This document shows positions 48,227 to 56,500 of a stretch of DNA of 64,000 nucleotides, piece by piece. A model generated the notes under the pieces. It saw only the letters and a list, made by a program, of their open reading frames with translations. It had not been told where the DNA came from and ran no database searches. Each line of letters opens with the position of its first letter. Position 1 is the stretch's first letter. The translations under genes were made by a program, and so were the position numbers. Source of the stretch: DASZIT01 sp963819695 (GTDB lineage Bacteria; Actinomycetota; Acidimicrobiia; Acidimicrobiales; RAAP-2); the NCBI GenBank assembly GCA_963819695.1, contig CAWFXD010000001.1, positions 2,232,001 to 2,296,000 of the forward strand, given 5' to 3'.

Positions 48227-48232
48227 TATCCT
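48227..48232 (+). promoter_or_regulatory. Candidate leaderless -10 box of typA
   Basis: TATCCT ends 9 nt before the ATG at 48242, with no Shine-Dalgarno between them. It fits a leaderless promoter. Confidence 0.4.
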
Positions 48233-48241
48233 TGGTTCCTT

Positions 48242-50077
48242 ATGCCTCTGCAGACCCGTGACGACATCCGCAACGTGGCCATCGTGGCCCACGTCGACCA
48301 TGGGAAGACGACGCTGGTCGACGCCATGCTCTGGCAGTCGGGGGCCTTCCGGGCCAATCAGTCGGTCAACGAGCGGGTGATGGACTCCGGTGACCTGGAG
48401 CGGGAGAAGGGCATCACCATCCTGGCCAAGAACACCGCGGTGCTCCACGGCGGGGTGAAGATCAACATCATCGACACCCCCGGCCACGCCGACTTCGGGG
48501 GCGAGGTGGAGAGGGGCCTCACCATGGTCGACGGGGTCCTCCTGCTGGTCGACGCCTCCGAGGGACCCCTGCCCCAGACCCGGTTCGTGCTCCGCAAGGC
48601 CCTCCAGGCCCGGTTGCCGGTGGTGCTGGTGGTCAACAAGGTGGACCGGCCCGACGCCCGGATCGACGAGGTGGTCCACGAGGTGGAGGAGCTGTTCCTC
48701 GACCTCGACGCCGACGAGCACCAGATCGACTTCCCCATCCTCTACTCCAATGCCCGGGCCGGGTGGGCGGCCACCGAGCGGGGGGTGGAGGGCACCGACC
48801 TCGAGCCGTTGTTCCAGGCCATCCTGGACAGCATCCCGGCACCCGAGTACGACCCGGACGCCCCGTTGCAGGCCATCGTCTCCAACCTCGACGCCTCCCC
48901 CTACCTCGGGCGCCTGGCCATCTGCCGCATCCGCAACGGGGTGCTCCACAAGGGCTCCACGGTGGCCTGGTGCAAGCTGGACGGGACCATCGAGCGGACC
49001 AAGATCACCGAGCTCTACATCACCGACGCGCTGGACCGGGTCGACGCCGCCGAGGCCGGACCCGGCGAGATCGCCGCGGTGGCGGGCATGGCCGAGATCA
49101 CCATCGGCGAGACCCTCGCCGACCCCGACGACCCGAGGCCGCTCCCGGTGATCACGGTGGACGAGCCCAGCCTGTCCATGACCATCGGGATCAACACCTC
49201 GCCGCTGGCCGGCGCCGACGGCTCGAAGCTCACCGCCCGCCAGATCCTCAACCGCCTGGAGGCCGAGCTGGTCGGGAACGTGTCCCTGCGGGTCCTCTCG
49301 ACCGAGCGGCCCGACACCTGGGAGGTCCAGGGCCGGGGCGAGCTCCAGCTGGCGGTGCTGGTGGAGACCATGCGGCGAGAGGGGTTCGAGATGACCGTCG
49401 GGAAGCCCCAGGTGGTCACCCGGGAGATCGACGGCAAGGTCCACGAGCCCATGGAGCGGGTGGCCATCGACGTCCCCGACGACTACCTGGGGGTGGTCAC
49501 CCAGTTGATGGCCCTCCGGAAGGGCACCCTGGTCGAAATGGTCAACCACGGCACCGGGTGGGTCCGCATGGACTACCGGACCCCCGCCCGCGGCCTGGTC
49601 GGCTTCCGGACCGAGTTCATGACCGAGACCCGGGGCACCGGCATGCTCCATCACGTCTTCGACGGCTGGGAGCCGTGGCACGGCGAGCTCAAGACCAAGC
49701 GGAACGGCTCGATGGTGGCCGACCGTCGGGGGATGACCACCGGCTACACGTTGATGAGCCTGCAGGAGCGGGGCATGCTGCTGGTCGGTCCGGTCACCGA
49801 GGTGTACGAGGGCATGGTCATCGGCGAGAACGCCCGGGACGAGGAGATGGACGTCAACCCGATCAAGGAGAAGAAGCTCACCAACGTGCGGTCGGCCACC
49901 GCCGACGAGGCCATCCGCCTGACTCCCCCGTTGTTGCTCTCCTTAGAGCAGGCGTTGGAGTTCATCGCCGACGACGAGTGCGTCGAGGTGACCCCGAAGG
50001 CGGTGCGACTCCGGAAGGTCATCCTCGACCAGGCGGTCCGCGGCCGGCTGCGCAGCCGGGCCCGCAACCCGAAGTAG
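48242..50077 (+). CDS. typA: Translational GTPase TypA/BipA
   Basis: The protein has 611 residues, starting at MPLQTRDDIRNVAIVAHVDH. The G1 motif AHVDHGKTT is at 16-24. DREKGITI-type switch sequence (LEREKGITILAKNT), G3 DTPGHADFGGEVERGL and G4 NKVDRPDARIDEV follow. EF-G-like domains II, III and V and the BipA C-terminal domain (GFRTEFMTETRGTGMLHHVF, DRRGMTTGYTLMSLQERG) are complete. BipA is a ribosome-binding GTPase important for 50S assembly at low temperature and stress. The longer upstream frame was rejected because it has no ribosome site. A TATCCT box just upstream suits a leaderless mRNA. Confidence 0.96.
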   Translation: MPLQTRDDIRNVAIVAHVDHGKTTLVDAMLWQSGAFRANQSVNERVMDSGDLEREKGITILAKNTAVLHGGVKINIIDTPGHADFGGEVERGLTMVDGVLLLVDASEGPLPQTRFVLRKALQARLPVVLVVNKVDRPDARIDEVVHEVEELFLDLDADEHQIDFPILYSNARAGWAATERGVEGTDLEPLFQAILDSIPAPEYDPDAPLQAIVSNLDASPYLGRLAICRIRNGVLHKGSTVAWCKLDGTIERTKITELYITDALDRVDAAEAGPGEIAAVAGMAEITIGETLADPDDPRPLPVITVDEPSLSMTIGINTSPLAGADGSKLTARQILNRLEAELVGNVSLRVLSTERPDTWEVQGRGELQLAVLVETMRREGFEMTVGKPQVVTREIDGKVHEPMERVAIDVPDDYLGVVTQLMALRKGTLVEMVNHGTGWVRMDYRTPARGLVGFRTEFMTETRGTGMLHHVFDGWEPWHGELKTKRNGSMVADRRGMTTGYTLMSLQERGMLLVGPVTEVYEGMVIGENARDEEMDVNPIKEKKLTNVRSATADEAIRLTPPLLLSLEQALEFIADDECVEVTPKAVRLRKVILDQAVRGRLRSRARNPK

Positions 50078-50086
50078 CCGTCCCGG

Positions 50087-50159
50087 CTCCGAGGGGAGGG
50101 CTCGAACCTCCAACATCTGGCTCCAAAGGCCAGCGTTCTGCCAATTGAACTACCTCGGA
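50087..50159 (-). tRNA. tRNA-Gln (anticodon TTG)
   Basis: On the minus strand the acceptor arms TCCGAGG and CCTCGGA pair over 7 bp, with G73 as discriminator, as expected for Gln. The anticodon stem CTGGC/GCCAG encloses the loop CTTTGGA, giving anticodon TTG (reads CAA). The T-arm GGAGG-TTCGAGC-CCTCC is perfect. The 3' CCA is not encoded. The gene lies just after typA on the opposite strand. Confidence 0.95.
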
Positions 50160-50275
50160 ATGGCCCGCCCGACGGCGAGAAGGAAGTCGCTCCAGGTTAG
50201 GCGATGGTGGCTGTAAACCCGCGCCGATCGGCGCGTCGAGCGAGGTCCTGCCGCCGGATCCGGGGATTGCGCCGG

Positions 50276-50281
50276 TAGGCT
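50276..50281 (+). promoter_or_regulatory. Candidate leaderless -10 box of the two-component operon
   Basis: TAGGCT ends 9 nt before the ATG at 50291, and no ribosome site is seen. Confidence 0.4.
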
Positions 50282-50290
50282 CCGTCCCTG

Positions 50291-50962
50291 ATGAGGGTGC
50301 TGGTGGTCGATGACGATCCCGCGGTCAGCGGGGCGCTGCACCGGGCCTTGCGGCTCGAGGGCTACGACGTGTCGTTGGCCAACGACGGTCCGCGGGCCCT
50401 CGAGGAGATCGCCGTCCGGCCGCCCGACGCGGTCATCCTCGACATCGGCTTGCCCACCATCGACGGGCTCGAGGTCTGCCGGCGGCTCCGGGCCGCGGGT
50501 GACGACTCCCCGGTCCTGATGCTGACCGCCCGAGACGCGATCAGCGATCGGGTCCAGGGACTGGATGCCGGGGCCGATGACTACCTGGTCAAGCCGTTCG
50601 CCCTGGCTGAACTGCTGGCCCGCCTGCGGGCGCTGCTGCGACGCCGGAGCGACGACTCCAGCGAGATCCTCCGGTTCGCCGACCTCAGCCTCGACCCGGC
50701 CAGCCGGGTCGCCTCCCGGGGTGACCGCGAGTTCACCCTCACCCGGATCGAGTACGACCTGCTCGAGCTGCTGCTCCGCCATCCCCGGCAGGTCCTGACC
50801 CGCGAGGTGATCCTCGACCGGGTGTGGGGCTACACCTTCGACTCCGGGACCAACTCGCTGGCCGTCTACGTCGGGTACCTGCGCCGGAAGACCGAGGAAG
50901 AGGGCGAACCCCGGCTCATCCACACCGCCCGGGGTGTCGGCTACGTCCTGCGAGAACCTTGA
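50291..50962 (+). CDS. OmpR-family response regulator (MprA-like)
   Basis: The protein has 223 residues. The receiver domain begins MRVLVVDDDPAVSGALHRAL. The phospho-acceptor Asp51 is in VILDIGLPTIDGLE, the switch Thr is in LMLTARDAISDRV and the Lys is in DDYLVKPFALAELLARL. The winged-helix DNA-binding domain spans about 128-223 (LTRIEYDLLELLLRHPRQVL, VWGYTFDSGTNSLAVYVGYL, IHTARGVGYVLREP). This arrangement is closest to actinobacterial MprA/TcrA-type regulators. It overlaps the kinase gene by 4 nt (TTGA), a tight pairing. The target genes are unknown. OmpR-type proteins often bind 11-bp direct repeats such as those before the ABC exporter in this window. Confidence 0.95.
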   Translation: MRVLVVDDDPAVSGALHRALRLEGYDVSLANDGPRALEEIAVRPPDAVILDIGLPTIDGLEVCRRLRAAGDDSPVLMLTARDAISDRVQGLDAGADDYLVKPFALAELLARLRALLRRRSDDSSEILRFADLSLDPASRVASRGDREFTLTRIEYDLLELLLRHPRQVLTREVILDRVWGYTFDSGTNSLAVYVGYLRRKTEEEGEPRLIHTARGVGYVLREP

Positions 50963-52407
50963 CCTTCCGCACCCGCCTGGTGATGGCCGCCACCATCGCG
51001 GTGTTGCTGGCGGTGCTCCTGGGATCCATCAGCGCCTATGTAGTGGCCCACAATTCGTTGGTCGGCTCGATCGACAACACGCTCAACCAGGACGCCCAGT
51101 CCATCCTGGTGCAGCAGAGCAACGAACTCAACAACGGGTCGTACCTCCAGGTCCCCAACGCCTGCAGCACCTCCACGGTGGGTGAGTGCGAGCAGGTGGT
51201 GTATGCAAATGGTGCAACCAGCCCACTCGATCCGCAGGTGCTCCCCATCAATGATGCGGTCAAACGGGTCGCCGCCTCCGCCGGGAACGGGCCAACCGCG
51301 ACCCTCTCCGTCACCGTGACCACCAACCGGACCACCACCGCGGTGCGGCAGACCGTCGTCGCCCTCCCCGGCGGTTGGCATTACCGGGGGAACCAGCGGA
51401 GCGACGGGTCGGTGCCCATCGAGCAGACGCCGCCCGACGGCGGGGCGCTGCAGGTGACGTTGCCGCTCACCGGGGTGAACCAGGAGCTGAGCCACCTCGC
51501 CATCGTGCTGTGGATCATCGCCTTCCTGGGTGTGGCCCTGGCCATCCTGCTCGGCCTGGCCGTCGGTCGGGCCGTCCTCGGGCCGCTCAACAGCCTCACC
51601 TTCACCATCGAGGAGTTGGCCGAGAGCACCGACGTCTCCCGGAGACTGGATCCCGGCGGAATGGACGAGCTCGGTCGGCTGAGACGGGCCTTCAACCGGC
51701 TGCTGGCGGCCCTCGACTCTTCCCGCGACTCGCAACGGCAGCTGGTGCTCGACGCCTCCCACGAGCTCCGGACGCCGCTGACCAGCCTCCGGACCAACAT
51801 GGAGGTGGCGCGCCGGATGGAAGAGCTGGAGCCGGCCGAACGCGAGGTGCTGATCGGCGACGTCCTGACCCAGCTCGACGAGCTCACCACCGTGGTCGCC
51901 GACCTGGCTGAGCTGGCCCGGGGCGAGCAACCACCGACGACGACCGAACCGGTCGCCCTCCATGAAGTGGTCGGGGAAGCCGTGAGCGTGGCCACCACCC
52001 ACGGGCGAAGCCGGAACGTTACCTTCGCCGCCTTCGTCGCCCCGACCTGGGTGATGGGCTCGAGGCCGCGCATCGAGCGGGCGGTGGGCAACCTGCTCGA
52101 CAACGCGCTCAAGTGGAGCCCGGACGGAGGCTCGGTGGAGATCAGCTGCTCGGGGGGGACGGTGATCGTCCGGGACCATGGCCCCGGGATCGAGGATGCC
52201 GATCTGGATCACCTGTTCGACCGCTTCTACCGGGCTCCCAATGCCCGGGGGCTGCCGGGCTCCGGATTGGGTCTGGCCATCGTCGCCCAGGTCGCCCGGG
52301 AGGAGGGAGGATCGGTGGCCGCCCAGCAGGCACCGGGGGGCGGCGCCCTGTTCCGGTTCACGCTTCCCGAGATCGCCCCTCCCGAGACGCCGGGGGACGA
52401 CGGGTAG
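50959..52407 (+). CDS. HAMP-domain sensor histidine kinase (MprB-like)
   Basis: It begins at the TTG overlapping the regulator's stop and encodes 482 residues. The first membrane helix is near 7-30 (LVMAATIAVLLAVLLGSISA). An extracytoplasmic sensor of about 140 residues with two cysteines (NACSTSTVGECEQVV) follows. The second helix is near 180-200 (AIVLWIIAFLGVALAILLGL) and the HAMP segment follows. HisKA carries the phospho-His in LDASHELRTPLTSLRTNMEV. HATPase_c has NLLDNALKWSPDGG, RDHGPGIEDADLDHLFDRFY and GSGLGLAIVAQVAREEGG. The order TM-sensor-TM-HAMP-kinase matches MprB-type stress sensors. The signal is unknown; the Cys pair could form a disulfide. Confidence 0.94.
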   Translation: MTFRTRLVMAATIAVLLAVLLGSISAYVVAHNSLVGSIDNTLNQDAQSILVQQSNELNNGSYLQVPNACSTSTVGECEQVVYANGATSPLDPQVLPINDAVKRVAASAGNGPTATLSVTVTTNRTTTAVRQTVVALPGGWHYRGNQRSDGSVPIEQTPPDGGALQVTLPLTGVNQELSHLAIVLWIIAFLGVALAILLGLAVGRAVLGPLNSLTFTIEELAESTDVSRRLDPGGMDELGRLRRAFNRLLAALDSSRDSQRQLVLDASHELRTPLTSLRTNMEVARRMEELEPAEREVLIGDVLTQLDELTTVVADLAELARGEQPPTTTEPVALHEVVGEAVSVATTHGRSRNVTFAAFVAPTWVMGSRPRIERAVGNLLDNALKWSPDGGSVEISCSGGTVIVRDHGPGIEDADLDHLFDRFYRAPNARGLPGSGLGLAIVAQVAREEGGSVAAQQAPGGGALFRFTLPEIAPPETPGDDG

Positions 52408-52458
52408 CCACCTGGGCTTTCGCGACCTTCCCACATGGCGCCGGGCGTCCCGGGCGGC

Positions 52459-52464
52459 TAGCCT
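52459..52464 (+). promoter_or_regulatory. Candidate leaderless -10 box of the bS22 gene
   Basis: TAGCCT ends 10 nt before the ATG at 52475. There is no Shine-Dalgarno. Confidence 0.4.
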
Positions 52465-52474
52465 GCCGCACGAC

Positions 52475-52573
52475 ATGGGATCACTGATCAAGAAGCGCCG
52501 TAAGCGCATGCGCAAGAAGAAGCACAAGAAGATGTTGAAGGCCACCCGCTGGCAGCGCCGGGCGGGTAAGTAG
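52475..52573 (+). CDS. Small ribosomal protein bS22 (AURKAIP1/COX24 domain)
   Basis: This is a 32-residue, extremely basic peptide. It starts MGSLIKKRRKRMRKKKHKK and ends LKATRWQRRAGK. It matches the actinobacterial 30S protein bS22, first seen in mycobacterial ribosome structures, and the COX24 C-terminal motif. It binds 16S rRNA near the decoding centre. The usual actinobacterial forms are 30-35 residues, so this is complete. It has its own possible leaderless promoter and converges with the amidohydrolase gene, with 3 bp between stops. Confidence 0.92.
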   Translation: MGSLIKKRRKRMRKKKHKKMLKATRWQRRAGK

Positions 52574-52576
52574 CTC

Positions 52577-53713
52577 TCAGCTCCCCAGCAGCTCGATTAG
52601 GTTGCCGCCAAAGAATCCCGGTGCGTCCTCGGGCGTGCTGCCGGCTCTCGCATAATCCTCGACCGGGGTGGCGGATCCCTCCGAGTGGGGGTAGTCGCTG
52701 CAACACATGAACAGGTCGCCCGACTTGGCCATCAGCCGGGACGGCTGCTCGTAGGAGAACGACGAGACCCGCACCTGGCGCTGGAAGTACTGGCTGGGGC
52801 GCAGCTTCAGCTCGGTTGGCGACTGCCCGTTGAGGGCGGAGGTGAAGTCCCAGCCGCCATCCAGCATCATCAGATACTGGGGCACCCAGATCGATGAGAG
52901 CTCGACGATCCCGATCCGCAGCTCGGGATGGCGGTCGAGGACACCGTTGACGATCAGGTCGGTCACCGCCACCGCGGGTGGAACCCACAGGAAGATCGAC
53001 TCGAGGGTGGGAACGAAGGCATCGGCGGCATCGGTGTAGAAGGCGTCGTCGAAGATGCGCGGCTGATCGGCGACGTGGAACACCGGGGTCACGCCATGGT
53101 GGATGAACGCCGACCAGAGGCGGTCGTGGTCGGGGTGGGAAAGGGGGTGCCCGTCGACCGCCGCCGGGGCGATCATCCCGAGGTGGACACCGGCGGCGGC
53201 CAACTCCGAGAGCTGGTTCTCCAGCCACCCGGGATCCCGGAGCGTCAGGTGGGCAACCGGATGGAGTCGACCGCCACCGTCGTCCGCCACCGCCGCGCAC
53301 CATCGGTTCCAGGCGGCCATGTTGGCGGTGAGGGCCGGGAGGGAGCCCGAGAGCCGGCGTTCCCACAAGAGCCCGAAGTTGGGGAACAGCACCGCTTCAT
53401 CCAGGCCCATCACCCCCAGCTGTCCGACTCGGGCCGAAGCATCCCAATACGCCGGCGGGAGCATCTCGTCATACGAATACTCGGGCGGCAGTTGTTGCCG
53501 GCACCGCTGGCGATTCCGGCCCAGCGCCCGGGTGTCCCCCGGCACCTGCACGTCGGCCAGGCTCAGCGGTTCCCCCCGCCAGGTGAGCCAGGGGTAGCCG
53601 AGCTCGTCGTCGATGATGGCCAGGGCTTCGTCGCGTCGGGACGGGTCGATGTGATCGGCCCACAGCGTGCGGGTCTCGAACAGGTGCTGATCGGAGTCGA
53701 AGACCGCCGTCAC
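52577..53713 (-). CDS. Amidohydrolase-2 family metal-dependent hydrolase
   Basis: The 378 residues from the GTG at 53713 belong to the COG2159 TIM-barrel family (decarboxylases and hydrolases). The first strand has the metal-site DSDQHLFE (D-x-H form). Later motifs are EAVLFPNFGLLWERR, AAWNRWCAAVADDGGGRL, the barrel His in VTPVFHVADQP, FPT-like VELSSIWVPQYLMMLD and the last Asp in MCCSDYPHSEGSATPVEDY. The ligand set suits one divalent metal. The substrate is unknown; related proteins act on aromatic acids or polyketide-like compounds. I preferred GTG 53713 to the longer frame because a TACATT box ends 7 nt upstream and the extra 38 residues are not family-like. Confidence 0.88.
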   Translation of the reverse strand: MTAVFDSDQHLFETRTLWADHIDPSRRDEALAIIDDELGYPWLTWRGEPLSLADVQVPGDTRALGRNRQRCRQQLPPEYSYDEMLPPAYWDASARVGQLGVMGLDEAVLFPNFGLLWERRLSGSLPALTANMAAWNRWCAAVADDGGGRLHPVAHLTLRDPGWLENQLSELAAAGVHLGMIAPAAVDGHPLSHPDHDRLWSAFIHHGVTPVFHVADQPRIFDDAFYTDAADAFVPTLESIFLWVPPAVAVTDLIVNGVLDRHPELRIGIVELSSIWVPQYLMMLDGGWDFTSALNGQSPTELKLRPSQYFQRQVRVSSFSYEQPSRLMAKSGDLFMCCSDYPHSEGSATPVEDYARAGSTPEDAPGFFGGNLIELLGS

Positions 53714-53720
53714 CGGCCCC

Positions 53721-53726
53721 AATGTA
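53721..53726 (-). promoter_or_regulatory. Candidate leaderless -10 box of the amidohydrolase gene
   Basis: TACATT on the minus strand ends 7 nt before the GTG at 53713. Confidence 0.4.
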
Positions 53727-53792
53727 ACTGACGCGCCGGCTCTACGGACTCGTCGCCCCGGGAGGCGGGCCACGCCGACGGCAACCGTTTCA

Positions 53793-54440
53793 TCATCGAC
53801 CCAGCTCGATCCTCTCGACCGACTCACCCCGTCCCACCAGGATGGTCGCCACCATCTCGGGGGGGAACAAGCCGTGCTCGACGACGCCGGGGGTGGCCTC
53901 GAGCCGGGCGGCGAGACGAGCTGGGTCGCCCACCTCGCCGGTGTAATCGGCGATCACGCCACCGTCGGGGCTCAAGGGAGCATCCCGCCGCCGCACCGCT
54001 CCCAACCGTCTGAGCGTCGACTCCAGCCCGAAGGCGAGCAGTTCCACCGGCACCGGACCGCGGAGCGCGGGGACCGGCTTCCTGGAGTCGGCGATCACCA
54101 CAAACCGTTCGGCGGTGATGGCCACCAGCTTCTCGCGGGTCAGGGCCGCCCCACCCCCCTTGACCAGCCACCCCTCCGGGCTGATCTGGTCGGCGCCGTC
54201 GACGGCGATGTCCAGCCGGTCGAGGGTGAAGGGCTCCACCGGCAGTCCGAGCCGCGTCGCCAGCTCGCCGGTGTGGGGCGAGGTGGTCACGCAACGCAGA
54301 TTCAGCTTCCGGGTGGCCAGAGCGGGCAGAAAATGGGCAACCGTGGTTCCCGTGCCGAGGCCGACCCGCATCCCGCTTTCGACCAACGCCGCGGCGGCCT
54401 CCGCCGCCAGCTGCTTCTCGTGCTCGACGTCGATGGCCAC
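53793..54440 (-). CDS. rpiA: Ribose-5-phosphate isomerase A
   Basis: The protein has 215 residues and interconverts ribulose-5-P and ribose-5-P in the pentose phosphate pathway. GMRVGLGTGTTVAHFLPAL is the phosphate-binding motif. The active-site aspartates lie in LDIAVDGADQISPEGWLVKG, and GGGAALTREKLVAI carries the catalytic Glu/Lys region. DYTGEVGDPARLAARLE and GVVEHGLFPPEM close the fold. It starts GTG; a CATCCT box lies 8 nt upstream. Its product feeds prs, and the linked phosphoketolase uses xylulose-5-P from the same pool. It is transcribed away from the MDR oxidoreductase across a structured gap. Confidence 0.95.
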   Translation of the reverse strand: MAIDVEHEKQLAAEAAAALVESGMRVGLGTGTTVAHFLPALATRKLNLRCVTTSPHTGELATRLGLPVEPFTLDRLDIAVDGADQISPEGWLVKGGGAALTREKLVAITAERFVVIADSRKPVPALRGPVPVELLAFGLESTLRRLGAVRRRDAPLSPDGGVIADYTGEVGDPARLAARLEATPGVVEHGLFPPEMVATILVGRGESVERIELGR

Positions 54441-54522
54441 GGCTCTTCAGGATGGTCTACGGGGTCCCCCACCTGCAACCGTGTGCACTGCGCCGAGCCG
54501 GAACGGGTGACCTAACGGCCTT

Positions 54523-54586
54523 GGGGGCGGGTTGATGTCCGCCACCCGGAGGGGTGGCCTTTCCCTGGGTGGACCTGCCCGCCCGC
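54523..54586. ncRNA. Candidate structured RNA or cis-element in the rpiA/MDR divergent gap
   Basis: Three nested stems fold by simple pairing. The outer stem is GGGGGCGGG (523-531) with CCCGCCCCC (578-586). The middle stem is GTCC (537-540) with GGAC (571-574). The inner hairpin is GCCACCC (541-547) with GGGTGGC (552-558) and a GGAG loop. That is 20 Watson-Crick pairs in 64 nt, with an asymmetric bulge. It lies 80 nt upstream of rpiA and about 150 nt upstream of the MDR gene, so it could be a 5' leader of either. I cannot match it to a known class. Confidence 0.45.
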
Positions 54587-54734
54587 CCCCGCCGCGAAAG
54601 CCGGCGTCGTGGTCACAGCCGACCCGGGGCCGCCCATTGGTGGAACATTAGGGTTCTAAGGGTTTCACCCCGCCGGGGGGGATGGCCCGAGAAATCTCGG
54701 TGTGAGCACGAGAAACGACTCGAGGAGATGGCGA

Positions 54735-55773
54735 GTGACGGAGATGAACGCCTTGCAGGTGACCAGCCACGGCCGGCCCGGAGAGGTCTTGGCCGTGCGC
54801 CGCGTCGACCGCCCCGAGCCGGGGCCCGGGGAGGTTCGGGTGAAGGTGGGTGCCGCCTCGCTGAATTTCAATGACATCGACCGCTGTCGGGGGAAGCTGG
54901 TCTCGGTGCCGACCCCCCCACCCTTCACCCTGGGGATGGATGTCTGCGGGGTGGTCGACCAGGTGGGAGACGGCGCGGCTTCGTGGTTGGGCAGACGGGT
55001 GGTCGCCATCACCAAGAACGCGCTCGGCGGTATCGCCGAGTACGCGCTCGCCGATGCGGTCTCCGTCTTCGATGCCCCCGAGGGTTTCGACGATGCCGAG
55101 TCCACCGCCTTCCTGCTGACGTTCCAGGCCTCGCATCTGGCGCTGTTCCGAAGGGGGCGGCTCCAGGCCGGCGAGACCCTGGTGGTGCACTCCGCGGCCA
55201 GCGGCCTCGGCACTGCCGGGATCCAGTTGGGCAAGGCCGCCGGTGCCCGGGTCATTGCCGTGGCCGGGGGGGCCGAGAAGGGATCGTTGTGCGCCTCGCT
55301 CGGAGCCGACCTGGTCATCGACCACACCACCGAGGACTTTGTGGAAGCGGTGCTGGTGGCGACGGGTGATGTGGGCGCCGAGGTGGTCTACGACCTGGCC
55401 GGGGGTGACTTCGTGGAGCGCTCGTGGCGGTGCACCGCGCGGGGTGGGCGTTACCTGGCGGTGGGATTTGCCGACGATGATGAAAATGGCATGACCGGGA
55501 GACCGCTGCGGATGGCCTGTATCGGGAACATCGACATCGTCGGCGTGATGCTGGCCTGGGTCGACAACGTCGACCCGGGTATGCGGCGTTTCGGATTCAA
55601 CCCGTTCGGCCGGAGTGTGGCCGACGAGGTCCACGCCGATCTGCTTCGGTTGGCTGCCGAAGGAAGGATCCGACCCTACGTCGGTCGGCGGATTGCCATG
55701 GAAGACGCCGGGGCCGGCGCTCGACGACCACGAGGCCCGGCGATCGGTGGGAAGGAGCGTGGTGGAGTTGTGA
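54735..55773 (+). CDS. MDR-family NADPH:quinone oxidoreductase-like protein, frameshift near the end
   Basis: The start GTG at 54735 has a GAGGAG ribosome site 7 nt upstream. The GroES-like domain has GEVRVKVGAASLNFNDIDRC and FTLGMDVCGVVDQVG. The Rossmann domain has the nucleotide motif LVVHSAASGLGTAGIQLGKA (AxxGxxG form, NADPH type), then ASLGADLVIDHTTEDF and GRYLAVGFADD. No zinc-ligand cysteines are present, so it is quinone-oxidoreductase-like. In the deposited frame the end degenerates after MEDAG. A one-base shift near 55,710 restores ALDDHEARRSVGRSVVEL and a stop at 55,773, the normal family ending. The intact length is about 345 residues. The substrate is unknown. Confidence 0.88.
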
Positions 55774-55861
55774 CCGGTCGAGCGGGGGACCCGGTCCCGC
55801 TCCGGAGCGACCGGTGACGAATGCCCTGGCGGCTTCGGTGTAGTTGGGCCATGATCGTCCT

Positions 55862-56344
55862 GTGACCACACCCGATGGCGGAACCAGCCAGCCAGGCGAG
55901 GAACGACGCGACATCGACCCCGCGGCCGAGGACCGGGAGCTCGAGGTGATCGGCGAGGACGAATGCTTCGCCCTCCTGCAGGGTCAGGATCTTGGCCGGT
56001 TGGCCATCGTCCGCGACGGCCAACCCGAGATCTTCCCGGTCAACTACGGGCTCGACGGCCACACCGTCACCATCCGGACCCAGCCCGGGGTCAAACTGGC
56101 CAATGCCATCCTGGCCAAGGTGGCGTTCGAGGTTGAAGACATCGACCCGGTGAGTCGGGAGGGTTGGGTCGTGGAGGTGCGCGGCCTGGCCGAGGACATC
56201 TCCAATGCAATCGACCCCTGGTCCGAACACGCCCGGGCGACCAACGTGCGTCCGTGGGTGATGGGCCCGCACGAACATCACATCGCCATCTCCCATCCTC
56301 AGGTGTCCGGCCGGCGACTCCGTCGGCCGGCGTCACCCGCCTGA
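55862..56344 (+). CDS. Pyridoxamine 5'-phosphate oxidase family FMN-binding split-barrel protein
   Basis: The 160 residues from the GTG at 55862 have a polar leader, then the split beta-barrel of the PNPOx/nitroreductase-like family. ECFALLQGQDLGRLAIVRDG, PEIFPVNYGLDGHTVTIRT, GVKLANAILAKVAFEVEDID and GWVVEVRGLAEDI form the barrel. The FMN-phosphate contacts are expected in the TVTIRT and AFEVEDID parts. Such proteins bind FMN or F420 and act on small redox substrates, not usually on pyridoxamine phosphate. A CATGAT box 6 nt before the GTG suits a leaderless start. A second copy follows 130-160 bp downstream. Confidence 0.88.
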   Translation: MTTPDGGTSQPGEERRDIDPAAEDRELEVIGEDECFALLQGQDLGRLAIVRDGQPEIFPVNYGLDGHTVTIRTQPGVKLANAILAKVAFEVEDIDPVSREGWVVEVRGLAEDISNAIDPWSEHARATNVRPWVMGPHEHHIAISHPQVSGRRLRRPASPA

Positions 56345-56413
56345 GCTGCGATCGGGTCGGGCGAAGGTCCGGAATTCTCCTCGACCGCCCTGGAACCCGA
56401 TGACCCGGATACC

Positions 56414-56441
56414 CCTGATCCCTGCCGGGGGCGGGATCGGG
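56414..56441 (+). terminator. Stem-loop between the two split-barrel genes
   Basis: CCTGATCCC and GGGATCGGG pair over 9 positions (one G-U) around a 10-nt GC-rich loop. It may be a terminator for the first gene or a processing site. No U-run follows. Confidence 0.3.
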
Positions 56442-56500
56442 CTGGGAGTGGGGGTCGAAAGGCACTGGTGATGACGCCCCATCGATGCCATGGTGGTCAC

